A stretch of DNA of 64,000 bases from JAGSOU01 sp049974865 (GCA_049974865.1 JBNGCX010000012.1:1-64000); one strand, 5' to 3'. Counted from the first letter of the stretch, positions 34,655 to 44,993 are shown. The notes: generated by a model from the sequence alone, not told the origin. Translations and numbers: made by a program.

Positions 34655-35260
34655 TCATAGCAGGAACTTGCCCAGCAGCCAGAAGGCCGGCGCGATGGCG
34701 GCGAAGCCGAGCAGGGTCACGATCCCGTCCCGCGCGCTCATGCCCAGCCCGATCAGCAGCACGTGGATCGACAGCACGAAGGGCAGGCCGGGGATGAACC
34801 CGATCAGGAAGATCACCGCGCCCGTGGCGATGAAGATCGCCGCCGCCGTGGTCAGGGTCAGCCCGTTATCGACCAGCCGGCAGTAGCGCGGCATCAGCAC
34901 CGGGCGCAGCCGTCGCGCCAGGGGGCGCGCCCGTTTGACCGAGGCGCGCAGCAGATCGGCCGAGATCAACCGCCGCCGCAGCCCCACGGGCGCCCAGAGC
35001 CGTTTCTGCCCGATCAGCATCTGCAGCCCGATCCGCACCAGCACGATCGCCACAAGCCCGGGCATACCGGGGATCATCCCCACCGGCATGATCAGGAAGG
35101 CCGAGAGCGTGACCAGCAGCGGCCCGAAGCCGCGGGCCCCCAGGGCGTCGATGATCTCGCCCAGGCTGACCTCCTCCTCCTCGTCGAGCAGCGCCTCCAG
35201 GTCGTCAAGAAGGCCCGAGATCTGGTCGTCGTCGTCGTCGGGAGTGTCGGGGGGAAGCAT
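34655..35260 (-). CDS. exoD: ExoD family exopolysaccharide-synthesis membrane protein
   Basis: This 201-residue protein has an acidic N-terminal part (DDDDDQISGLLDDLEALLDEEEE). An ExoD domain with three to five membrane helices follows (GFGPLLVTLSAFLIMPVGMIPGMPG, and later AAAIFIATGAVIFLIGFIPGLP, read in parts). ExoD affects exopolysaccharide production in rhizobia, but the mechanism is not known. It begins four bases after prfC ends and is probably co-transcribed with it. Confidence 0.88.
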   Translation of the reverse strand: MLPPDTPDDDDDQISGLLDDLEALLDEEEEVSLGEIIDALGARGFGPLLVTLSAFLIMPVGMIPGMPGLVAIVLVRIGLQMLIGQKRLWAPVGLRRRLISADLLRASVKRARPLARRLRPVLMPRYCRLVDNGLTLTTAAAIFIATGAVIFLIGFIPGLPFVLSIHVLLIGLGMSARDGIVTLLGFAAIAPAFWLLGKFLL

Positions 35261-35264
35261 CGCT

Positions 35265-36872
<1,608 letters not shown>

Positions 36873-36912
36873 GCAGGCCATATAGGCAAGCGCGGCGTCC
36901 GGCGCAATCTCC

Positions 36913-37743
36913 CTAGCGCGCGATCAGCAGGTCGCAGGGCGGGTTCCGGATCAGGTCGTTGGCGAGGCTGCCGAGGAAGGCGGGGGCACCGCCCACGCGG
37001 CCATGCGCGCCGATCGCCAGCAGGTCGCAGCCCAGATTGGCGGCTCGCGTGGTCACCACGCTGACAGCCGCCCCCTCGATCAGGTCGACCTCGCCCAGTT
37101 TCTCGGGCAGGGTGGCCTGGTCGCGCCACAGGGTATAGCTGTCGCGGGCCTCGCGCAGGAAGGGCGCCGCGGTGCTGGCCGCGCCGGCGGCCGGGGAATA
37201 GCCCTTGTAGGGAATATGGACCACGTGCACCCCGTGCAGCGCGGCGTCGGGGGCCAGCTCGGCCGCCAGGCATAGCGCATGGGTCGAGGCGGGCGCGAAA
37301 TCCAGCGCCGCCAGGACGGTGTTGTAGGGGTGGTCGACCGGATCGGTGACCAGCAGAACCGGGCAGTCCTGCAGCCGCACGATGCGCTCCATCGTGGTTT
37401 CGCGCAGCATGTCGAGGAAGGGGCGGGCGCGGTGGACGCCCAGCACCAGCAGGTCGGCCTGCTCGGTCGCAGCCACGGCCGAGATCGTGCCGACCGGATC
37501 GCCGATCACCGCGCGGGTCTCGTGGCGCACCTTCTCGGCCCCCTTGTGGCTGGCGGCGAACTGGTCGAGCCGCGCCTCTGCGCTGGACTTCATCTGGTGC
37601 GCCATGTCGTCGGGCAGGGCGTCGTCGACGACGGTGAGCAGCGTCAACCGCGCGCCCAGCTTTCCGGCCAGTTCAAACGCGCGGGCCACGGAGCGGTCGG
37701 CGCGGGGCGAAAGGTCGGTGGCGACAAGCAGATGCTTCATCAT
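36913..37743 (-). CDS. Tandem universal stress protein
   Basis: This 276-residue protein has two UspA domains. The first starts KHLLVATDLSPRADRSV and ends near CPVLLVTDP, with the nucleotide-loop region VLGVHRARPF. The second starts NTVLAALDFAP and ends GAHGRVGGAPAFLGSLANDLIRNPPCDLLIAR (in parts), with the G-x-H-G-R ATP-site motif. Two adjacent ATGs exist (37743 and 37740), with AAGGAGG at a good distance from the first. It is divergent from the ParA-like gene across 174 bp. Such proteins support survival in energy or oxygen stress; the exact role is open. Confidence 0.92.
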   Translation of the reverse strand: MMKHLLVATDLSPRADRSVARAFELAGKLGARLTLLTVVDDALPDDMAHQMKSSAEARLDQFAASHKGAEKVRHETRAVIGDPVGTISAVAATEQADLLVLGVHRARPFLDMLRETTMERIVRLQDCPVLLVTDPVDHPYNTVLAALDFAPASTHALCLAAELAPDAALHGVHVVHIPYKGYSPAAGAASTAAPFLREARDSYTLWRDQATLPEKLGEVDLIEGAAVSVVTTRAANLGCDLLAIGAHGRVGGAPAFLGSLANDLIRNPPCDLLIAR

Positions 37744-37917
37744 GGGTGGCGGCCTCCTTTGGTGTCCAAGGGTAATGCTAGGGGGGTTCGGCGCTATCGC
37801 AAGAAGAAAAAGTGTATATACTTTGCATATCAAGACGCACCCGTTTACACAGGAGCAGGACAGGCGCGGGCGGCAGGGCGGTTCGGTCGCGCGGAATCCC
37901 GGTACGGAGAAAGAAAC

Positions 37918-38541
37918 ATGCGGACGGTCCTGATCGCGAACCGCAAGGGCGGCTGCGGCAAGACCACGGTGGCCATCACCGTGGCCGCGGCGCTGGCCGA
38001 TGGCGGCTGGAAGGTGGCGCTGGCCGATGCCGACCCGCAGAAATCGGCCCTGCGCTGGCTGAGGCGGCGGCCGAAATCCGCCGCTGCCATCCGCGCTGTG
38101 GACTGGAGCAGCCCGAAATCGCTGGGCGATGTGCCGAAGAAGACCGACTGGGTGGTGATCGACGCCCCCGGCTCGATCTACGACGAGGAGGCCCAGGCGC
38201 TGATCGCCGAGGCCAAGGCGGTGATCACGCCCCTCCTGCCGTCCTTCTTCGACGAGGATGCCACGCGGCGGTTCCTCAAGGATATCCGCGACATCAAGCG
38301 CATCCGCAAGGGCAAGGTGGGGATCGAGCTGCTGGCCAACCGGGTGCGCCCGCGCGCCCGCGCCAACGAGCGGCTGGCCGCGTTTTTCGAGCGGATCGGC
38401 CAACAGCCCGCCGCCACCATCAGCGAGCGCGTGGCCTATGGCGACCTCGCCGAGGAGGGGCTGACGATTTTCGACAGGCCGCAAAAGCTCTACGCGCCGA
38501 TGCGCGCGCAGTGGACGCCGCTGCTGGAGCGGCTGGTCTAG
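37918..38541 (+). CDS. ParA/MinD-like ATPase, orphan
   Basis: This 207-residue P-loop ATPase has the deviant Walker A NRKGGCGKTTVAI (9-21), DADPQKSALRW as motif A', and Walker B VVIDAPGS. It is short and lacks the N-terminal DNA-binding part of plasmid ParA. There is no ParB gene or parS site nearby, so chromosome segregation is unlikely; placement of another cellular structure is the usual role of such orphan ParA proteins. The ATG follows GGAGAAAGAAAC. Its end overlaps the convergent Hint-domain gene by 4 bp. Confidence 0.92.
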   Translation: MRTVLIANRKGGCGKTTVAITVAAALADGGWKVALADADPQKSALRWLRRRPKSAAAIRAVDWSSPKSLGDVPKKTDWVVIDAPGSIYDEEAQALIAEAKAVITPLLPSFFDEDATRRFLKDIRDIKRIRKGKVGIELLANRVRPRARANERLAAFFERIGQQPAATISERVAYGDLAEEGLTIFDRPQKLYAPMRAQWTPLLERLV

Positions 38542-39587
38542 CCGCGGTTGGTGGCCTTGGCCAGCGCCGCCGGGCCCAGCTTTTTCAGCAGCCGGCCCTC
38601 AGCCTCGGTGCCGAAATGCGGGCGGTGCGACAGGCCGGGCAGGTGGCTTTCGACTTCGCGCAGCACCTCTTCGGGCAGTTGGCCCAGGGTGCGCTCGTTG
38701 ATCAGCAGGCTCTCGGTGGGGATGCACTCGGCATAGATGATCTCGTGCTGATCGAAGACCAGGTGGAAATAATCGACGAAGCCGCCGGGGCGGATGAAGA
38801 CAGCCTCGTCATCGACCAGGTGCAGCGCCTTGACGAACAGCTCGGCGGTTTCGGTCAGCCGGGTCTTGCCGCGCTGGTAGAGGAACAGGCGCTGGTGCTG
38901 GCTGACGATCAGGTCGCTTTCATTGGCATGGGTGCCTTTGGTGATGACCACCGGGGCATAGGGGCCGACCGCGCGCACCGTCCGCTGGCCGATCCAGCGC
39001 ACCGGCTGGGCGCCGTGGTCGCGGGTCAGCACCCGGTCGCCGGGGCGCAGATCCTCGATGGGGCATTGGCGGCCGTCACCCAGCGTGATCATCGTGCCGC
39101 GGGTGAAGGCGACCGAGGTGATGTCGGCCAGCCGCACCTCGCCCGGCTCGGCATCGGCCTTGACCAGGGTGTAGCTCTGCCGCGCCTCGACCGGGGCCAA
39201 CGGCAGGAACAGCAGTTCCCCCGTGCCCGGCAACGCGATCAGCAGCAGGTCGACCGTGTCGCCATCGCCGCGCATGAAGGTCAGCCGCCCCTCCAGCCGT
39301 AGCGAATCGCCCGGCTCTCCGATCTCCGAGCCCCTGGCGACGCTTTGCGCCGCTTCCCCGCGCTGCAGGAAACGCCCCGAGCCAGCGCGGGCCGCGGCCC
39401 GGTCGTGGATGGCCAGTTCCAGCGCCTCGGCGCCGGGCAGGAACTCGTAGACATCGCCGGGGCAGAGCTCTTCCAGCGGCATCAGCGGGTCGCCCAGATT
39501 GGCGCCCGAGACGACCTCGAACGCCTCGGCCGGGAAGACGTGGCAGGCATAGCTGGGGGACAGGTCCCCGCGGGCGGGTGAACTCAT
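38538..39587 (-). CDS. Hint-domain protein lacking the usual catalytic cysteine
   Basis: This 349-residue protein has a Hint_2 (hedgehog/intein-like) domain from about residue 158. TRGTMITLGDGRQCPIEDL is followed by RPGDRVLTRDHGAQPVRWIG, the classic Hint core, then HQRLFLYQRG and a C-terminal part. Where autoprocessing proteins have Cys at the start (CFTPGT), this sequence has A160-F-T-R-G-T, so self-cleavage by the standard thioester route is not expected. Residues 1-150 form an unrecognised N-terminal domain starting YACHVFPAEAF. No signal peptide is seen. Such proteins are common and often multi-copy in Rhodobacterales, with unknown jobs. Confidence 0.88.
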   Translation of the reverse strand: MSSPARGDLSPSYACHVFPAEAFEVVSGANLGDPLMPLEELCPGDVYEFLPGAEALELAIHDRAAARAGSGRFLQRGEAAQSVARGSEIGEPGDSLRLEGRLTFMRGDGDTVDLLLIALPGTGELLFLPLAPVEARQSYTLVKADAEPGEVRLADITSVAFTRGTMITLGDGRQCPIEDLRPGDRVLTRDHGAQPVRWIGQRTVRAVGPYAPVVITKGTHANESDLIVSQHQRLFLYQRGKTRLTETAELFVKALHLVDDEAVFIRPGGFVDYFHLVFDQHEIIYAECIPTESLLINERTLGQLPEEVLREVESHLPGLSHRPHFGTEAEGRLLKKLGPAALAKATNRG

Positions 39588-39873
39588 GGCGGCAAAATCC
39601 TACGACAGGTTATCCATGGCACGGAGCTGATTGAGAACCAACGCAAAAGCCCCGCCCGATACCTGCCCCCGCGGTGTGGCGAAACCCGCCCGGAAATCAA
39701 GGCAATTTCGTGACATTTCCCCCGAATGCGCCAGATTGGACCGGCGTGGCCGGCCTGCCGGGGCGATATCGTTGAAAGGGTGGAAACGGCGACAGACCGC
39801 TTTGCACCCCGCGCGGCGCGGTGCTATCGCAGGGGAAAGGCGCGTCGCGCCGCCATGACAAGGGAGAGTGAGC

Positions 39874-40653
39874 ATGGATCTGGGGATTTCGGGCAAACGG
39901 GCGCTGGTCTGCGCCTCGTCCAAGGGGCTGGGGCTGGGCTGCGCCGAGGCGCTGGCCGAGGCCGACGTCGACCTGGTGATGAACGCCCGCGGGGAAGAGG
40001 CGCTGGAAAAGGCGGCGGGGGACATCCGGTCGCGCTTCGGCGTCGAGGTGGTGACCGTGGCCGGCGACATCACCACCGAGGAGGGCCGCGCCAGGGTTCT
40101 GGAGGCCGCGCAGGGCGTGGACATCCTGGTGACCAATGCCGGCGGCCCGCCGCCGGGCATGTGGACCGACTGGGAGCGCGAGGATTTCATCAAGGCGCTG
40201 GACGCCAACATGCTGGCCCCGATCGCGCTGATGAAGGCGCTGGTGCCGGGCATGATGGAAAAGGGCTGGGGCCGGGTGGTCAACATCACCAGCCAGTCGG
40301 TCAAGGCGCCGATCGCGGTGCTGGGCCTGTCGAACTCGGCCCGCGCGGGCCTGACCGGCTATGTCGCGGGCACCTCGCGGCAGGTGGCGCCGCACGGGGT
40401 GACCATCAACAACATGCTGCCGGGCATCCACGACACCGACCGGGCGCAGGCGCTGGACTCGGGCGTGGCCGGGCAGCAGAGCATCTCGATCGACGAGGCG
40501 CGCGCGCAACGCGAGGCGACCATCCCCGCCCGCCGCTACGGCACGCGCCAGGAGTTCGGGGCCATGTGCGCCTTCCTGTGCTCGCAGCACGCGGGCTTCA
40601 TCGTGGGGCAAAACATCCTGCTGGATGGCGGCGCGGTGAACGCCACCCTGTAA
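39874..40653 (+). CDS. SDR-family oxidoreductase with atypical active site
   Basis: This 259-residue short-chain dehydrogenase has the nucleotide motif CASSKGLGLG (13-22), TNAGG (87-91) and the serine of NITS (S140). The YxxxK motif that should follow about 13 residues later is replaced by LSNSAR (152-157), so normal proton transfer by Tyr/Lys is missing. Y163 could substitute only if the fold is shifted. The C-terminal GQNILLDGGAVNATL is standard. ATG 39874 was preferred to GTG 39868 because of AAGGGAGAG spacing. It may be an oxidoreductase of a divergent SDR subgroup or a non-catalytic protein; the substrate is unknown. Confidence 0.9.
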   Translation: MDLGISGKRALVCASSKGLGLGCAEALAEADVDLVMNARGEEALEKAAGDIRSRFGVEVVTVAGDITTEEGRARVLEAAQGVDILVTNAGGPPPGMWTDWEREDFIKALDANMLAPIALMKALVPGMMEKGWGRVVNITSQSVKAPIAVLGLSNSARAGLTGYVAGTSRQVAPHGVTINNMLPGIHDTDRAQALDSGVAGQQSISIDEARAQREATIPARRYGTRQEFGAMCAFLCSQHAGFIVGQNILLDGGAVNATL

Positions 40654-40703
40654 CCCGTCAAAGGGTTGCGAACCGGGGCGGGGGTTGATATCCCGCCTCG
40701 AAA

Positions 40704-40722
40704 CCCGATGTTTTTCATCGGG
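40704..40722. terminator. Weak hairpin after SDR gene
   Basis: CCCGATG and CATCGGG form a 7-bp stem around a TTTTT loop, 50 bp after the SDR stop and 18 bp before the chosen start of the ABC gene. ATTT follows, so termination would be partial at best. Confidence 0.35.
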
Positions 40723-40740
40723 ATTTGCAATGAGGCAGGC

Positions 40741-41835
40741 GTGAGCGGCACAACCCCCCGGCTGGAAATTCAGAACATCACCAAGGCCTTCGGCGGCCGC
40801 CCGGTGGTGGACGACGTATCGCTGAAGGTGATGCCCGGCCAGGTGACCTGCCTGCTGGGCCCGTCGGGCTGCGGCAAGTCCACCACGCTGCGCATCATCG
40901 CCGGCGTCGAGATGCAGGACAGCGGCAAGATCTTCGTCGATGGCGACCTGGTCTGCGACACCATCTACCGCGTCCCCCCAGAGGGGCGCTCGGTGGGGCT
41001 GATGTTCCAGGATTTCGCGCTGTTCCCGCATCTGTCGGTGGCCGACAACGTGGCCTTCGGCCTGACCGGCCCGCGCGCCGCGAAGCGCGCCCGGGTGGAA
41101 GAGCTGCTCGCGCGGGTCGACCTGCTGCGCTATATCGACGAGTTCCCCCACAACCTGTCGGGCGGCGAGCAGCAGCGCGTGGCGCTGGCCCGCGCGCTGG
41201 CGCCCCGGCCCAAGATCATGCTGATGGACGAGCCCTTTTCCGGCCTCGACAACCGCCTGCGCGACGAGATCCGCGACCAGACCCTGAGCGTCCTGAAGGA
41301 AGAGGGCGCCGCGGTGCTGCTGGTCACGCACGAGCCGGACGAGGCGATGCGCATGGCCGACGAAATCGCCTTGATGCGCGGCGGCCGGATCGTGCAGCAG
41401 GGCGCGCCCTACAACCTCTACAACAAGCCGGTGGACAAGGCCGCAGCGGCCTTTTTCAGCGATATCAACGTGATCCGGGGCAAGGTTCAGGGCGCGCTGA
41501 CGGAAACCCCCTTCGGCCAGTTCCTGGCGCCCGGCGTGCCGGACGGAACCGATGTGGAGATCGTCATCCGCCCGCAGCACCTGAAGATCGACCTCGACCG
41601 CAACGGCCGGGGTCCCGATCCGACGCCCACCGACGGCCTGCCCGCGCGCGGGCTGGTCGAGCGTGCGCGCTACATGGGCAAGGAGAGCCTGGTGGAATTC
41701 CGCATGGATTTCGACGGCTCGATCCTCAAGGCCACGGTCCCGGCGGTGTTCCTGCCGCAGCCGGGCACGCCGATGTGGCTGATGTTCCGCCGCGACCGCT
41801 GCTTCGTCTTTCCCGCGCGTACCGGGGCCGGCTGA
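40741..41835 (+). CDS. ABC transporter ATP-binding protein (FbpC/PotA type), orphan
   Basis: This 364-residue ATPase has Walker A GPSGCGKST, Q-loop FQDFALFPHLSV, signature LSGGEQQRVALARAL, Walker B MLMDEPFSGLD and H-loop VTHEPDEA. After residue 240 a TOBE-like regulatory domain follows (IVIRPQHLKIDL and onward). The type serves iron, polyamine or other small-solute importers. No permease or binding protein is adjacent, so its partner must be elsewhere. GTG 40741 with AGGCAGG upstream is chosen; the ATG at 40708 has no ribosome site. Confidence 0.92.
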   Translation: MSGTTPRLEIQNITKAFGGRPVVDDVSLKVMPGQVTCLLGPSGCGKSTTLRIIAGVEMQDSGKIFVDGDLVCDTIYRVPPEGRSVGLMFQDFALFPHLSVADNVAFGLTGPRAAKRARVEELLARVDLLRYIDEFPHNLSGGEQQRVALARALAPRPKIMLMDEPFSGLDNRLRDEIRDQTLSVLKEEGAAVLLVTHEPDEAMRMADEIALMRGGRIVQQGAPYNLYNKPVDKAAAAFFSDINVIRGKVQGALTETPFGQFLAPGVPDGTDVEIVIRPQHLKIDLDRNGRGPDPTPTDGLPARGLVERARYMGKESLVEFRMDFDGSILKATVPAVFLPQPGTPMWLMFRRDRCFVFPARTGAG

Positions 41836-41844
41836 CCGGCCCCG
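41823..41844. terminator. Hairpin at end of ABC gene, convergent with rhodanese
   Basis: CGGGGCCGG and CCGGCCCCG form a perfect 9-bp stem around CTGA, which includes the TGA stop codon of the ABC gene. It lies between convergent genes. No T-run follows, so the strength is uncertain. Confidence 0.5.
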
Positions 41845-41851
41845 CACGGGC

Positions 41852-42235
41852 TCAGTCCGCGCCGGGCACGTCCTGCGGGGCGCCGGTGGCCATGTTGGTG
41901 CCCACATAGGGCTTGTGGGCGGTCTTCCACGCGGCAAAGCCGCCCTCCAGATGCGCGACCTTATCATGGCCGGCGGCCAGGTACATCTCGGCCACCTTGC
42001 GCGAGCGCACGCCCGAGCCGCAGTGGAACACCAGCGGCCGGCCGCTGGCGGGCGGCATGACGGCCGGGTCGAACTCGGCCATCGGGGCCAGCAGCGCGCC
42101 CCGGATATGCTCGAACATGTATTCCTGCGGCGTGCGCACGTCGATCAGCGTGATCTCGTTGCTGTCGAGCGCGGCCTTCACGTCATCGGCCGTCCAGTGT
42201 TCCAGGGTCTTGCCGTTCAGGTCTTCGCTATGCAT
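41852..42235 (-). CDS. Rhodanese-like domain protein
   Basis: This 127-residue single-domain rhodanese has the opening LIDVRTPQEYMFEHIRGA and the active-site loop FHCGSGVRSRK with the persulfide-forming cysteine near residue 72. The six-residue loop favours sulfur transfer rather than phosphatase activity. The N-terminal part (LEHWTADDVKAALD) is common in the family. A stand-alone gene between the ABC ATPase and tatA; donor and acceptor are unknown. Confidence 0.93.
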   Translation of the reverse strand: MHSEDLNGKTLEHWTADDVKAALDSNEITLIDVRTPQEYMFEHIRGALLAPMAEFDPAVMPPASGRPLVFHCGSGVRSRKVAEMYLAAGHDKVAHLEGGFAAWKTAHKPYVGTNMATGAPQDVPGAD

Positions 42236-42467
42236 GGGGCGTGGTCCTTCTTGAATGAATCGGGCGGTCCGCGGGGCTGACTCTAGGGGGGCGGTCCCGG
42301 CTTCAAAAGGGCCAACCCTTGGTGCGTGGCCCTTTTGGAAGCACTTTTTGTGGCAGAAATACGCAGGCTGCGGCGGAATGGGGCTTTGAACTCCCCGTCA
42401 TAGTCAATAAATGTGTTGCACAGAATTCGAAACGGGTGCCGCACTCAGGCGCTCAAGGGAGAAGACC

Positions 42468-42689
42468 ATGCTGAACAATATCGGCCTTCCCGGCCTGCTT
42501 CTGATCGCCGTCGTCGTGCTCGTGCTTTTCGGCCGCGGCAAGATCTCGTCGCTGATGGGCGAGGTGGGCAAGGGGATCACCGCCTTCAAGAAGGGCGTGA
42601 AGGAAGAAACCGAAGAGGCGTCGAAGAGCCTCGAGAACGCCAAGGACGTCACCCCCGAGGTGGAAGAAACGGAAAAGGACAAGGCGTAA
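42468..42689 (+). CDS. tatA: Sec-independent protein translocase subunit TatA
   Basis: This 73-residue protein has an N-terminal membrane helix (LPGLLLIAVVVLVLFG) and then the FGRGKISSLMGEVGKGITAFKKG amphipathic helix typical of TatA, with a conserved FG pair at the hinge. A charged tail follows. ATG 42468 is preceded by AAGGGAGAAGACC. TatA forms the pore for folded proteins. It is the first gene of tatABC. Confidence 0.95.
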   Translation: MLNNIGLPGLLLIAVVVLVLFGRGKISSLMGEVGKGITAFKKGVKEETEEASKSLENAKDVTPEVEETEKDKA

Positions 42690-42725
42690 CCTGACGCCCT
42701 GTCCGCCTCGCAAGGCGGCTCGCAC

Positions 42726-43211
42726 ATGTTTGATCTCGGCTGGACCGAACTTCTGGTCATCGGCATCGTGGCGCTGATCGTGATCGGCCCCAAGGACCTG
42801 CCCGGCATGTTCCGCACGCTCGGCCGTTTCACGGCCAAGGCGCGCAACATGGCGCGCGAGTTCCAGCGCGCCATGGATGACGCCGCCGACCAGGCCGGCG
42901 TCAAGGACGTCACCAAGGACCTCAAGGACGCCACGAACCCGCGCAAGATGGGGCTCGACGCCCTCAACGACGCGGCCGACAAGTTCGAGAAATGGGAGCC
43001 CAAGTCGCGGTCGTCGGGTAAACCCGCCGGGGAAGGCAGCGAAACCGCCAAGCTGAGCGAGGAGCGCGCTGCCCAGGCCGATAAGATCCGCGAAGCCGGG
43101 GCCGAGAAGGCCCGTGCCCGGATCGCGGCGGAGGAGGCCGCCAAGGCGACCGAGGCGCCGGCCGAAGGCGCCGCGCCCGAGGACGGGACCACCGGAAAGT
43201 CCGACGCATGA
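42726..43211 (+). CDS. tatB: Sec-independent protein translocase subunit TatB
   Basis: This 161-residue protein has a helix MFDLGWTELLVIGIVALIVI, the GPKDLPGMFRTLGRF hinge, an amphipathic helix, and a long Ala/Glu-rich charged tail. The E8 of the WTELL motif is typical of TatB. It forms the receptor with TatC. It overlaps tatC by ATGA. Confidence 0.95.
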   Translation: MFDLGWTELLVIGIVALIVIGPKDLPGMFRTLGRFTAKARNMAREFQRAMDDAADQAGVKDVTKDLKDATNPRKMGLDALNDAADKFEKWEPKSRSSGKPAGEGSETAKLSEERAAQADKIREAGAEKARARIAAEEAAKATEAPAEGAAPEDGTTGKSDA

Positions 43212-44146
43212 GCAATACCGACGAGATCGACGACAGCGCAGCCCCGCTGATCGAACACCTGGCCGAACTGCGCACCCGGCTGATCCGGTCCGTGCTGGCC
43301 TTTGTCGTGGGGATGGTGATCTGCTTTTCCTTCGGCGGCCAGATCCTCGATTTCCTGCTGATCCCGATCGAGAACACGATGCGGGACCTGGGCAACCCGA
43401 ACCCGGTGATGCAATACACCGCACCGCAGGAATACTTTTTCACCCTGATCCGGATCTCGATGGTCGGCGGCCTGGCGCTGTCCTTCCCGGTGATCGGCTA
43501 TCAGCTCTGGCGCTTCGTCGCGCCCGGCCTCTACAAGTCGGAAAAAAGCGCCTTCCTGCCCTTCCTGATTTCCTCGCCGGTGCTGTTCCTGATGGGCGCG
43601 GCCTTTGCCCAGTACGTGGTGGTGCCTCTGGCGATGGCCTTCTTCCTCGGCTTCGCCGATCTGCCCTCCATGATGGCCGCCTTCGTGAGCGGCACGGCCG
43701 AGCCGGGAACGCTGCCCGAGACCGAGCGCGGCATCGACATCGTCTTCAACGGCAAGGTCAACGAAACCCTCGACATCACGCTGAAGATGATCGTGGCCTT
43801 CGGCCTATGCTTCCAGCTGCCGGTGCTGCTGACCCTGATGGGCAAGGCGGGGCTGGCCTCGGCCGCCGGCCTGCGCTCGACGCGGAAATACGCGGTGGTG
43901 GGCATCCTGACCGTCGCCGCCCTGGTCACGCCGCCGGACGTCACAACGCAGGTGATCCTGTTCACCGTGGTCTACGGCCTTTACGAGATCTCGATCTTCC
44001 TCGTGGCGCGGGTCGAGACCAAGCGCGAGGCCGAACTGCGCGAGCAGGGCCTCTGGGTCGAGGATGACGAGGACGAGGAAGAAGACGAAATCTTCCGCGA
44101 ATTCGACGAAGACGACGAAGACGAAGGCGAGACCAAGAGCACATGA
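43208..44146 (+). CDS. tatC: Sec-independent protein translocase subunit TatC
   Basis: This 312-residue protein has six membrane helices. The N-terminal LIEHLAELRTRLIRSVLAF contains the conserved Glu and Arg for signal-peptide binding, and SFPVIGYQLWRFVAPGLY is also family-typical. The C-terminus carries an unusually acidic tail (DDEDEEEDEIFREFDEDDEDEGE), which is not needed for the fold and probably faces the cytoplasm. It overlaps the next gene (ATGA). Confidence 0.95.
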   Translation: MSNTDEIDDSAAPLIEHLAELRTRLIRSVLAFVVGMVICFSFGGQILDFLLIPIENTMRDLGNPNPVMQYTAPQEYFFTLIRISMVGGLALSFPVIGYQLWRFVAPGLYKSEKSAFLPFLISSPVLFLMGAAFAQYVVVPLAMAFFLGFADLPSMMAAFVSGTAEPGTLPETERGIDIVFNGKVNETLDITLKMIVAFGLCFQLPVLLTLMGKAGLASAAGLRSTRKYAVVGILTVAALVTPPDVTTQVILFTVVYGLYEISIFLVARVETKREAELREQGLWVEDDEDEEEDEIFREFDEDDEDEGETKST

Positions 44147-44985
44147 GCGAAGGCCAGACCCTGAGGCGGATCGCCGAGGCGCTGGAACGGATGCATCCCG
44201 CGCCCGCCTCGGCGCCCGATTTCGACGGCGCCGAGGCCTTCGTCTGGCACGTCGCCCCCGATCGGCTGACGCCGGTCGACAAGGTCAACCGGGTGGACCT
44301 CTCGCTGCTCCTGGGCATCGACAGGGTGCGCGACATCCTGCTGGACAACACCCTGCAATTCGCCCGCGGCCTGCCCGCGAACAACGCGCTGCTTTGGGGC
44401 TCGCGCGGCATGGGCAAGTCGAGCCTTGTCAAGGCCGTGCATGCCGCTGTCCGCGCCCAGGGGCACGACCTGAAGATCGTCGAGGTCCAGCGCGAGGATC
44501 TGCCCTCCATCGGGCGCCTGCTGACCATCCTGCGCGACGCGCCCGCGCGCTTCGTCCTGTTCTGCGACGACCTGTCCTTCTCCCATGACGACCAGCATTA
44601 CAAGTCGCTCAAGGCGGTGCTGGACGGCGGCATCGAGGGCCGGCCCGAGAACGTGGTCTTTTACGCCACATCGAACCGCCGCCACCTGATGCCGCGCGAC
44701 ATGATCGAGAACGAGCGCAGCTCGGCCATCAACCCCTCCGAGGCGGTGGAGGAAAAGGTCTCGCTCAGCGACCGTTTCGGCCTGTGGCTGGGCTTCCACC
44801 CCTGTTCGCAGGACGAATACCTGTCCATGATCCGCGGTTATTGCACGGCCTACGACGTCGAGATCGACGACGAAACCCTGCATGCCGAGGCCATCGAATG
44901 GCAGGCCACGCGCGGCGCGCGCTCGGGCCGCGTGGCGTGGCAATACTTCACCGACCTGGCGGGACGCCGGGGCGTTCATCTCTGA
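44143..44985 (+). CDS. DUF815 AAA-type ATPase
   Basis: This 280-residue protein has Walker A WGSRGMGKSSLVKAV, Walker B FVLFCDDLSF, and the YATSNRRHLMPRDM sensor region, the pattern of the DUF815 family of AAA+ proteins. Cellular role is unknown. It overlaps tatC by 4 bp and is therefore likely co-translated with the Tat genes, which hints at, but does not show, a function in protein export or maturation. The end lies just before a 33-bp repeat copy and paired hairpins. Confidence 0.9.
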   Translation: MSEGQTLRRIAEALERMHPAPASAPDFDGAEAFVWHVAPDRLTPVDKVNRVDLSLLLGIDRVRDILLDNTLQFARGLPANNALLWGSRGMGKSSLVKAVHAAVRAQGHDLKIVEVQREDLPSIGRLLTILRDAPARFVLFCDDLSFSHDDQHYKSLKAVLDGGIEGRPENVVFYATSNRRHLMPRDMIENERSSAINPSEAVEEKVSLSDRFGLWLGFHPCSQDEYLSMIRGYCTAYDVEIDDETLHAEAIEWQATRGARSGRVAWQYFTDLAGRRGVHL

Positions 44986-44993
44986 CCGCCCCG

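Noticed and set aside
37811..37833. AT-rich stretch between the stress protein and ParA genes as promoter or FNR site
   Set aside because: TATACT is present but no -35 box lies at the right distance on either strand, and only a half FNR site (TTGAT on the minus strand) is seen.
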